Shown: in pieces, positions 14,499 through 22,045 of the stretch | Layout of the letters: each line of letters begins with the position of its first letter | Numbering within the stretch: position 1 is the first letter of the stretch | Program-made: the position numbers and the translations under genes | Notes under the pieces: generated by a model | Told to the model about the DNA's origin: nothing | What the model saw: the letters and a program-made list of their open reading frames with translations, nothing else | The model's database searches: none | From: CAZFVY01 sp964522665 | GTDB taxonomy: Bacteria > Verrucomicrobiota > Verrucomicrobiia > Limisphaerales > CAZFVY01 | Direction of reading: 5' to 3' | Assembly: GCA_964522665.1 (NCBI GenBank) | Contig: CAZFVY010000064.1 | Span: 1 to 39,908, forward strand | Length of the DNA stretch: 39,908 bases

Positions 14499-15482
14499 TC
14501 AATCATGATCGCGCGCCGTTCGGCCCGGTTTCAACGCTTCGAGCCTCCGCGTTTCCTCTGGTTCGAATCGCAGGGCGGCCGCAATTTCGTAATCGCCCGC
14601 GGAGTCTCCCAGCAACGTTGGCAATCCAGCCACCGCGACAACCGGGAACGGCCGATTCAATAGCCAGGCCAGGTTGATCGCCCGCGGCGTCACTCCGCGC
14701 GCGTCCGCCATCCTTTGCGCCTCGCGCGCCAGCGCTGGATTGCCCGGATGATCCCATCGCTGCGTCCAGCGCGGACGCGCGACCAGTGAATCGACCGGCT
14801 CGTCAAAAACACATTGGCCTAGATTCCCGTCCTCGGCGTGCGCGAAGACCATGATTCCCGAGCGTCGCGCTTCGGCCTCAAGAGTCGCGTCGAACGGAAC
14901 ATACTCGGGCCAAAGCGGTCGCTTGGCCGACGGCAGCGACAACTCCGTCGTGACCAGCGCCGCGATGGGCGGCATGCCAAGTCGCGACGCCAGCCGGTTC
15001 GCCTCCTGGATTCGCGCGGCCGTCCAATTCCTTACTCCAAGAGAGCGAACTCGTCCGCGCGCGATTTCCCGCGCCATGGACTCGATCATCGGCTCCAGCT
15101 CCGCGCCCGACCGGTCATCCAAATAGACCAGATCGAGGGAATCGGTTTCCAACCACCCGAGGTCGGCGTCCACGTCTTCCCGCGCGGCTTCCGGTGTGAA
15201 ACGATCGATGGAACGCCGACCGGCTTCGTCCCACCCGTCATGGCAGATTTGGCTGCACAGAAAAAACTCGTCGCGCAACCGACGCGTCCGCAACCACTTT
15301 CCAGTCGCCGTCCGACTATGCGTCTCACCCCCTTCGCCGTGGAGGTGCAGACAATTTCCCCCGAGCCGGTAAAACAGTTCCAAGCCCGCCTCGTGCGTCT
15401 CCGGCTGGGCGGACGACGGGAACGCCATGAGGCAACTCAGTCGCCGACCGAGCGACGGCGCGTCAATCAGTCGCAGTCCCAT
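14499..15482 (-). CDS. Aldo/keto reductase-like protein lacking the catalytic tetrad
   Basis: The fold is recognisable: SLDLVYLDDRSGAELEPMIE, GRVRSLGVRNWTAARIQEA and the late PFPVVAVAGLPT strand match the AKR barrel. However, the catalytic Asp-Tyr-Lys-His set is gone. The usual N-x-x-D-T-A-x-x-Y-G stretch is shortened to GGNCLHLHGEGG (Asp absent, Tyr position His48), the Lys of the ATK strand is Gln78 (LCSQICHD), and the His of LLH is Asp122 (YLDDRS). It is therefore probably not an ordinary NADPH reductase and may be a pseudoenzyme or a binding protein. I start at the ATG at 15482 (327 residues); a TTG five codons upstream is less likely. It is convergent with rny and divergent from the HEAT gene. 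Confidence 0.8.
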   Translation of the reverse strand: MGLRLIDAPSLGRRLSCLMAFPSSAQPETHEAGLELFYRLGGNCLHLHGEGGETHSRTATGKWLRTRRLRDEFFLCSQICHDGWDEAGRRSIDRFTPEAAREDVDADLGWLETDSLDLVYLDDRSGAELEPMIESMAREIARGRVRSLGVRNWTAARIQEANRLASRLGMPPIAALVTTELSLPSAKRPLWPEYVPFDATLEAEARRSGIMVFAHAEDGNLGQCVFDEPVDSLVARPRWTQRWDHPGNPALAREAQRMADARGVTPRAINLAWLLNRPFPVVAVAGLPTLLGDSAGDYEIAAALRFEPEETRRLEALKPGRTARDHD

Positions 15483-15564
15483 ACACAATCCAGCCAAATT
15501 AAGACCGCCATAGGCATGCGTTAAACATAACTAATTCCCCGGCGCCTGGTCCAATCCAGAAGTG

Positions 15565-17118
15565 ATGAGCAAGGAACGGCTGAATACATCCCGCAAAAGC
15601 GCGTGGTGGACGCGACTCCGCCGCCGCCCGCTGGCGGCGGTCCCAACGATCGTTACTTGCGTCGGTCTTCTCGCCGCGGCCATTTACGCGCTGGCCACAC
15701 GTCCGTCTCGAGACGAACCAAGAATTAACGGCCAGGCGTTAAGCCGCTGGCTGGTTGAAGATCACTACGGGGAAGAACTTTCGTTCAAGATCGACGATCC
15801 GCAAGCTTGGACCCGGACACTCATCGAGTTGACCCGACGACAGGATTCCCTCGCCACCAAACTCGAGATTTACCTCTGGGATAAAATCCCCGAAACGATA
15901 CGCTCAACGCTCCGCCGCCCTGTGTCGGCGGAAGAAGTCCACGCGGAGGCGATCTCTTGGCTGGAATTACTTGGTCCCGCCGCCGAAGCCGCCGTCCCGC
16001 GCCTGCAAGAAATCTCCCGTAACCCAGCTTTGGCAGGCGAGCACGCGATGGCGCTTTCGGCCTTGGCGATCATCGATCCAGACTCGTCCACCAATCTCAA
16101 TCTGGTTTTAAGCGCGCTTGGGAGTAGCGATCGGTTTCTGCAAACGTGGGCCGCGTGGTGTCTCCCGTATTTTGGCCCGCGCGCGGCGCCCGCGGCGCCA
16201 GTTTTGATCGGTCTCATCGGCTCCAACACCTTGGGGCTAGCGCGGTCTGGCAATTTTGTTCTGGGGCTGACCGCGTTGGGTCCAGTCGCGGGTACGGCTC
16301 TCTCGGATGTTCTGAGCCAATGCTTAACCAACGTTCCACCGTGGAGCGCCGAGCGACACTGGGCGATCGTCGGCCTGATCGGCGTCGGCCCCGCCGGCGC
16401 CCCAGCGGTCCCGTATCTGACGACGCTGCTGTGCGACCCCACGAATGCCTCGTCCTTCCCGCAGGTGTTCGAGGCCCTCGCGTCGATCGGCTCGGCCGCC
16501 GAGCGAGCGTTACCGCAGATCGATCGCTTCCTCACTCATTCCGATCCTGTACTGCGCGCGATGGCGTCCCTCGCCGACGCCCGGATTCGCGGACAACCTT
16601 CCAACGCCGTCCCCAGGTTGTTGGCGGAATTAATCAATGGTGAATTTCGCCAGGAACACACGGGATGGCCCCTGCGACTCAGTTCCCACCCTGGCGAGCC
16701 GCCGCTGGGCCTTGACCACCGCGAGACGGCCGCCTGGCATCTGGGCGAGCTTGGCCCGCTCGCGAACGATGCCCTGCCGATTCTGCAGGACATCGCGCAG
16801 TCATCAACCGGACGGCTCGCCCTCATCGCCGCGCGCTCGGTCGGGCGGATAAGCGGAAATCCGAACCGCGCGCTCTCCGTATTCGAACGCTGTTTGTTCT
16901 TCAATGACGAACAGTTGGCCCGCCTGGCCGCTCAACTGCTGGGCCAGATGGGTCCCGCGGCGAGGCCGGCCCTGCCGGCGCTTACCCGCGCGCTGCAAAT
17001 CCGCGAAGCCGGGGAATTCGGAACCCTCATAAGGGCGATCAAAGCGATCGATCCGGCCGCAGTGGCGGCGACCATTCAGCGCCAAGACCCCCTGCTCGCC
17101 AGCGCCCGGGTTCGTTGA
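15565..17118 (+). CDS. Membrane-anchored HEAT-repeat protein
   Basis: This protein of 517 residues has an Arg-rich N-terminus followed by one membrane segment (about 26-46, LAAVPTIVTCVGLLAAAIYAL). The bulk is then alpha-helical repeats, probably outside the cytoplasm. HEAT-type units repeat with the pattern LGPAAEAAVPRLQEI, FGPRAAPAAPVLIGLI, VGPAGAPAVPYLTTLL, IGSAAERALPQIDRFL, LGPLANDALPILQDIA and MGPAARPALPALTRAL. The motif INGQALSRWLV after the anchor is common in verrucomicrobial HEAT proteins. No catalytic motif is seen, so a scaffolding role is inferred. The first two codons of the frame are GTG ATG; I use the ATG. Confidence 0.85.
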   Translation: MSKERLNTSRKSAWWTRLRRRPLAAVPTIVTCVGLLAAAIYALATRPSRDEPRINGQALSRWLVEDHYGEELSFKIDDPQAWTRTLIELTRRQDSLATKLEIYLWDKIPETIRSTLRRPVSAEEVHAEAISWLELLGPAAEAAVPRLQEISRNPALAGEHAMALSALAIIDPDSSTNLNLVLSALGSSDRFLQTWAAWCLPYFGPRAAPAAPVLIGLIGSNTLGLARSGNFVLGLTALGPVAGTALSDVLSQCLTNVPPWSAERHWAIVGLIGVGPAGAPAVPYLTTLLCDPTNASSFPQVFEALASIGSAAERALPQIDRFLTHSDPVLRAMASLADARIRGQPSNAVPRLLAELINGEFRQEHTGWPLRLSSHPGEPPLGLDHRETAAWHLGELGPLANDALPILQDIAQSSTGRLALIAARSVGRISGNPNRALSVFERCLFFNDEQLARLAAQLLGQMGPAARPALPALTRALQIREAGEFGTLIRAIKAIDPAAVAATIQRQDPLLASARVR

Positions 17119-17147
17119 AGGCGAGCGCCCGACCGTCCGTCGAGCGC

Positions 17148-18695
17148 TCAATTCCGCTTGCTCATCCAAAGCTCGAGCGCGCGCATGACCCGCAACGGAT
17201 GATCGGTTTGGATCAAATCGATCCCCCAGTCGATCGCCTGGAGGTAGTTTTCGATGTGTTCGTGTGAACCCAGGGAGTCGGAGAATACCAAAATGCCAGC
17301 TTGATGACACCGCTCGATCATCTCCTTGGACAATATGTTCCAGTCCGCGTCCACCGCGTACGGTTTAAGCCCATTCGCCAATTCGTCCAGTTGCGCGAGC
17401 GAGCGCAGCGGCGGCAACGCGCGGATTCGCGGGTCGATCTCTTTCAATCGTTTCAAGAACGCGGCCGACTGATACACCACCGTCCGTTCGGCCATGCCGT
17501 GCCGCTGCACCGCCGCCGCCAGAGCTTCAGGTGCGATCGCCTTGGCGTCGAAATAAAGCTCAATCCTGCCGCTCACCACGTCAAGGAATTCGTCCAACGA
17601 TGGAACCTTCACGCCGGCGTACGGCGCCCCGAATTTCGCCCCGGCGCTCAAGGCGCTGACGACGCTCGAGTTCGCGTCGAGGATCGGCCCGACGCCATCC
17701 GTTGTCCGGTTAAGATTGCCGTCGTGCAGTAAATACCACTTCCCATCCTTGGTCGTCCGCACGTCGAACTCGACGAAATCCACGCCCATGCGAATCGCCT
17801 TCTCGTAGGCCGGCGTGGTGTTCTCCGGGGCGTAGCGATTGGCGCCACGATGGAGGGAGATGCGGACGGGCCGCCGTGGGAGCCGCCGCCAAAGCGCGCG
17901 CGCCAGCGCCTCTTCCGGCACGTCGGTTTGGATCCAATCGACGTTCGCGTTCATCACGCGATCCCAGAAACCGGGGGTGTCCCACTCGCCCAAATTCTTG
18001 CTCTCGACTCGCACGCCGGCGTCGTGGAACGCCTGCGTGATCGCCGGCGTCACGTCCGGCGCGTCGATCTCGACCGCCGCCAAATGATTCGACGAACGCC
18101 ATCCCTCAATCGCTTCACCGGGACGCCACTTGGCCATCGTCGCGACTTTCCCACCCGACGCCTGGGTCACTCGGTGAAGGTTTTCCATCCGGTCATACAC
18201 CACGACCTGACGCTCCATTCCCGCCTCCAGAATCTCGTGCGACAAACGCTCCGGGTCCACCTGTTTGCAGTCGAGGTAAAGATTAAGCTTCCCCTTCGCG
18301 AGTTCGAAGCAGTCCTTCAGCGCCAGCAAATGCTCGCCCGCGAAACGCTTCGCGAACGCCGCCCCGACATCCAGCGAGCCCGACTCGGCGAGCGTGTGCT
18401 CCGCAACCTTCCAAACTTCATTGGTAACGCCACGAATCTCGGCGTCGTGCGCCAGCAGATGCTGGCCATCGCTGGTGAGACGCACGTCCACCTCCGCCCA
18501 TTCCAACCCGTCTTCGATGCAGCGCCGCAGCGCCGCGCGCGTGTTTTCCGGCGCCTGGCCAGCCTCCCCCCGGTGCGCCATCAGCTGAAACTGTCGCGGC
18601 GGATCCAGCGGTTGGAAAAACTCGAACTCACCGCCCCACGCCGGGCCCACGCCGGCCGAGGCGACTAAAAAACCAAGAAGAAATAATCGCCGCAT
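17148..18695 (-). CDS. Secreted protein with two tandem glycerophosphodiester phosphodiesterase domains
   Basis: This is probably an exported phosphodiesterase acting on glycerophosphodiesters. Residues 1-21 form a signal peptide ending GPAWGG. The first GDPD domain (about 36-275) has AHRGEAGQAPENT with H41, R42 and E50, the acidic EVDVRLTSDGQHLLAHD (E68, D70, H83), and ends in VDWIQTDVPEEA. The second (about 278-510) has LHRGANRYAPENT, EFDVRTTKDGKWYLLHD and ends in IDLIQTDHPLRV. Both copies retain the catalytic His pair and the metal-binding Glu/Asp residues, so both could be active. The two domains differ clearly in sequence, which implies an old duplication. The start is divergent from the LamG gene. 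Confidence 0.92.
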   Translation of the reverse strand: MRRLFLLGFLVASAGVGPAWGGEFEFFQPLDPPRQFQLMAHRGEAGQAPENTRAALRRCIEDGLEWAEVDVRLTSDGQHLLAHDAEIRGVTNEVWKVAEHTLAESGSLDVGAAFAKRFAGEHLLALKDCFELAKGKLNLYLDCKQVDPERLSHEILEAGMERQVVVYDRMENLHRVTQASGGKVATMAKWRPGEAIEGWRSSNHLAAVEIDAPDVTPAITQAFHDAGVRVESKNLGEWDTPGFWDRVMNANVDWIQTDVPEEALARALWRRLPRRPVRISLHRGANRYAPENTTPAYEKAIRMGVDFVEFDVRTTKDGKWYLLHDGNLNRTTDGVGPILDANSSVVSALSAGAKFGAPYAGVKVPSLDEFLDVVSGRIELYFDAKAIAPEALAAAVQRHGMAERTVVYQSAAFLKRLKEIDPRIRALPPLRSLAQLDELANGLKPYAVDADWNILSKEMIERCHQAGILVFSDSLGSHEHIENYLQAIDWGIDLIQTDHPLRVMRALELWMSKRN

Positions 18696-19021
18696 AATCT
18701 TGCCATCGTCACGTTTGAACGGGTCCGCTCGACCGCGCCACGACGCCCGTCATCGCGCAAGGCCCACGCTCTCACAGGTTCAGCCCCGCAGCCAGCCTCC
18801 AAACGGTTCGTGACCCGATCTTAACGCCACCGCCATTCCATCGTAAAGCGCGCGCGCTACTCTGCCAATCGTCGCGCCAAAACGCCCTGCGAATCTACGA
18901 TACCCATGACTAAACTGCGGCACCGCCAACCGCCGGCCCCGCCGTGCCACACTCCCGGAAAGCCGCGGCTGTGACGTCCGTCCAACGGCTTCACCCAAAC
19001 GAAAACCAGAACTCACCGATC
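18696..19021. other. Divergent intergenic region
   Basis: This stretch of 326 bp separates the GDPD and LamG start codons. It must hold promoters for both directions, but I see no pair of boxes close enough to consensus to name. An in-frame ATG at 18944 could extend the LamG protein by 26 residues, but those residues are polar and would bury its signal peptide. No other coding or RNA signal is visible. Confidence 0.4.
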
Positions 19022-21229
19022 ATGACAACCCTCAGACGATCCACGCTCCTCTTCGCGTTACTTATTGTCACGCTCTCGACGGCGAATGCCCAGCCAAGAA
19101 GCATCACCAATCAACTCGTCGTTCATCTGACTTTCGACAATACCCTGAGTGACGACTCGGGCCGGGGAAACAACGCCACGTACAACAGCGCCAATGGTCT
19201 GGTCACGAATCCTGCCGCCCCAACTTTCGTCGCGGGCAAGATCGGCCAGGCGTTCCAGTTTACCACTGCCACGGACGGCTCGCGCATCGATTTCGCCACC
19301 TTGGGGTACCCGTCGGATTTGAAGTTCGGCGCCACCAATGATTTCGCCATTTCATTCTGGGTTTACAATACCAATAACGCGGGCGATCCGGGGCTTATCT
19401 CCAACAAAAACTGGTACAGCGCCGGCAATCGCGGCTGGGGCATCTTCGCCCAACCGGCGACGAACTTTCGCGTCCAGATGGCGGACGACAGCGGCTTGAA
19501 GTTCAGCGTGAAACCCGCGGGCGTCATCCGCGACGGCGCGTGGCACCACATCGCGGTTTCCTATCAGCGGGGCGCGTCCGGCGTGGTCAAGACCTACTTC
19601 GACGGCGCGCTCATCGATTCCACTGGCTACACCGCCACCGGAAACATCGATTCCGACGATTTGGTCAACGGCCTCGGAGCTCCTTACGCCGTCAACATCG
19701 GAGAAGACGGAACCGGCGGCTACAACAACAGCGTCGCGAATCCGCCCCCGGTCACCTCGTCGGGCGGCAGCGGCATCTATAACGCGGCCATTGACGACGT
19801 TGGCATCTGGCGCCGCACGCTAACCGACGTGGAAGTGGCGTCGATTTTCAATTTCGGCCTTAAAGGGACGAATCTGTTCAACATCCCGGACGTGCATTCG
19901 CCGGTGATTCTGGCCGCGTCACCCGTGAACGGAGCGTCCGGCGTCGCACCGAACGTCCCGACGACGTTCACGATTCTCGATCAGGACACGAAACTCAATA
20001 CGAACAGCGTTCGACTCTTGATCGACGGGACTCCGGCGTCGGTTGTCCTGACAAAAAGCGGCGCGACCAACAGCGTGAATTACTCGTTGCCGTACCTTTT
20101 CGCTCCGTCCACCAAGCACACGAATACGCTGATCTTCGCCGACAATGGCGCGCCCACGACGGTCACCAACGTTGCGGTTTACACGATCGGATCATGGACC
20201 AATCTTTACCTCCCGGCGCCGCTCTATTTCGAAAACTTCGATGAACTGCCCACGCCCACCAATCCACCGACGACCTATCCGAGCGGTTGGACCACTTCGA
20301 ATTGCACCGATTTCGGCGGCGTTTCGGGCTGGGATTTGTTTCACGAGAAATCGGACGCCTACTACGATTGGCAAATCGTGCCGATCGGCATCATTGCCGC
20401 CAACTTCAATTACGGCAGCCGCGTGCTGAACGTTAATAGCCCGCTCGTCGTCAATGGATCGGTGATTACGACATTGGGAAGTAACAACATCGCTTTCGCC
20501 GCTTCCGATCAACGGGGCGGCAGCCAGATCGACATGCTGTTCACGGGCGACTACAACCTCTCGGGCAAATCCAACATTTGGGTGGCGTTCAACAGCATCT
20601 ATTCGCAGGAAGACAACCAAATCGCATCCCTGGAATACTCAATCGACAGCGGCTCAACCTGGCAGCCGGTCGTCTATATGATCTCGACGGCGGCCGCGTC
20701 GCTGGCAAGCACGAATAATGTCGTCGATCCGTACGCGTTGATGACGATCTCGAACTCCAAAATTCCGTTCTGCCAGGCGTCCAACGACGGGAACTACTTC
20801 GGCGCGTTTATTGGCGTCTCGTCCAATCTTTGGCCGACGCTTGGCCCCTACCTCAGCCTGCGCGCCGGGAGCGATCACGTTACTTTCCATCGCGTCGAGC
20901 GTTATCGCTTGCCCTTGGCGGACGGCCAATCAGCCGTTCGCCTCCGTTTCATGCTGGCGGGCGCGAATAGTTGGGATTGGGGGATCGACTCGCTCGGACT
21001 CTACAGCATTCCGATTCCACCGCCGCTACATCTGACCGCCGTCGCTCAATCCCGAACAAATCTCACGATCTCCTGGAACGGAACGGGACCTTACGCGGCC
21101 AGCGGATTGCAGAAAACGACTAGCCTCACGACCCCAAGTTGGGTAAACCTCCCGGGAACCATCGGCCAAACCAGCTTCACTGACTCCGTCTCCGGCGGCA
21201 CGGTGTATTATCGCGTGGTCGCGTTCTAG
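19022..21229 (+). CDS. Secreted LamG (concanavalin A-like) domain protein
   Basis: This exported protein of 735 residues has no recognised enzyme domain. Residues 1-23 form a signal peptide (LLFALLIVTLSTANAQ). A LamG/concanavalin-like domain spans about 30-282, from VVHLTFDNTLSDDSGRGNNA through DGAWHHIAVSYQ to AAIDDVGIWRRTLTDVE. An Ig-like segment follows (about 291-390). A large beta-rich region (about 400-665) contains FENFDELPTP and SLEYSIDSGSTWQPV, suggesting a jelly-roll fold. The C-terminus (about 670-735) looks like a fibronectin III-like domain and ends in YYRVVAF. A surface or secreted carbohydrate-binding role is inferred. I start at the ATG at 19022 so that the signal peptide is N-terminal. 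The pseudopilin gene starts 6 bp after its stop. Confidence 0.85.
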   Translation: MTTLRRSTLLFALLIVTLSTANAQPRSITNQLVVHLTFDNTLSDDSGRGNNATYNSANGLVTNPAAPTFVAGKIGQAFQFTTATDGSRIDFATLGYPSDLKFGATNDFAISFWVYNTNNAGDPGLISNKNWYSAGNRGWGIFAQPATNFRVQMADDSGLKFSVKPAGVIRDGAWHHIAVSYQRGASGVVKTYFDGALIDSTGYTATGNIDSDDLVNGLGAPYAVNIGEDGTGGYNNSVANPPPVTSSGGSGIYNAAIDDVGIWRRTLTDVEVASIFNFGLKGTNLFNIPDVHSPVILAASPVNGASGVAPNVPTTFTILDQDTKLNTNSVRLLIDGTPASVVLTKSGATNSVNYSLPYLFAPSTKHTNTLIFADNGAPTTVTNVAVYTIGSWTNLYLPAPLYFENFDELPTPTNPPTTYPSGWTTSNCTDFGGVSGWDLFHEKSDAYYDWQIVPIGIIAANFNYGSRVLNVNSPLVVNGSVITTLGSNNIAFAASDQRGGSQIDMLFTGDYNLSGKSNIWVAFNSIYSQEDNQIASLEYSIDSGSTWQPVVYMISTAAASLASTNNVVDPYALMTISNSKIPFCQASNDGNYFGAFIGVSSNLWPTLGPYLSLRAGSDHVTFHRVERYRLPLADGQSAVRLRFMLAGANSWDWGIDSLGLYSIPIPPPLHLTAVAQSRTNLTISWNGTGPYAASGLQKTTSLTTPSWVNLPGTIGQTSFTDSVSGGTVYYRVVAF

Positions 21230-21235
21230 GCAGCG

Positions 21236-22036
21236 ATGAAACAATTCGAATCGAATCGAGAACCGGCGGCGGGCGGCGTCCACGCGCCCGGCCCGTGCGC
21301 GTTCACGCTGATCGAGTTGCTCGTCGTAATCGCCATCATCGCCATCCTGGCCTCCCTTCTGCTCCCCGCGTTATCGAAGGCCAAGGAAAAGGCGTCCCGG
21401 ATCGCCTGCGTCAATAATAACAAACAATTGGCGCTGGCGCTGCAGATGTACACCAACGACAACGACGACTGGCTGCCGTTCTGCCAATGGTACAATAACT
21501 TCGGACCCAGTTGGATTTACATGCCTCTGCAAGGCCGCGCTCCCGACCCATTCAAGACCCCGGCAGAAGAATCCTACGTCGAACAGGGGCTTTACTGGCC
21601 GTACCTTAAGAATCGCAAGGTCTATTATTGCCCGCTCGATTACACGAACACGAATATCCCGAGTTTTGGCCGCCGAATTCAGCGGGTCTCAAGCTACATC
21701 ATGAACGGCGCCGTTTGCGGATACGGCGACTTGAATAAGAATTACCCAGGTGGCCAAACCACCTACAAGATTAGCGCGTACAATCCGGCGGCGTACGTGC
21801 ATTGGGAACCGGCGGTGAACAATTACGGCGGCTACTACGCGTACAACAGCGGCATGGACGCCAGCCAATACCCGAACGATACCGAAGGTCTCGGCAAACG
21901 CCACATCAAGGGCGCCGTCATCACCGGCTTCGGCGGCCACGCGCTTTTCATCAAGCTCGAAACGTTCCGCAACGAGTCCGCCCTGCCCGGCCCCGGACTC
22001 CTTTGGTGCAACCCCGGCAGCCCGAACGGTCATTGA
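21236..22036 (+). CDS. Stand-alone prepilin-type (G2-like) pseudopilin
   Basis: A class III signal is clear: a 22-residue leader, then cleavage before Phe23 in CAFTLIELLVVIAIIAIL, with Glu at mature position 5 and a hydrophobic helix to about residue 45. The residue before the cut is Ala rather than the usual Gly. The mature part has LSKAKEKASRIACVNNNKQLALALQMYTND, typical of the large verrucomicrobial and planctomycete pseudopilin family. Near the C-terminus, KRHIKGAVITGFGGHALFIK resembles their H-X9-DG motif but lacks the Asp. It probably lies in one transcript with the LamG gene (6-bp gap), so it may be a partner in that protein's export or display; this is inference. Confidence 0.88.
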   Translation: MKQFESNREPAAGGVHAPGPCAFTLIELLVVIAIIAILASLLLPALSKAKEKASRIACVNNNKQLALALQMYTNDNDDWLPFCQWYNNFGPSWIYMPLQGRAPDPFKTPAEESYVEQGLYWPYLKNRKVYYCPLDYTNTNIPSFGRRIQRVSSYIMNGAVCGYGDLNKNYPGGQTTYKISAYNPAAYVHWEPAVNNYGGYYAYNSGMDASQYPNDTEGLGKRHIKGAVITGFGGHALFIKLETFRNESALPGPGLLWCNPGSPNGH

Positions 22037-22045
22037 GCAATTTCC

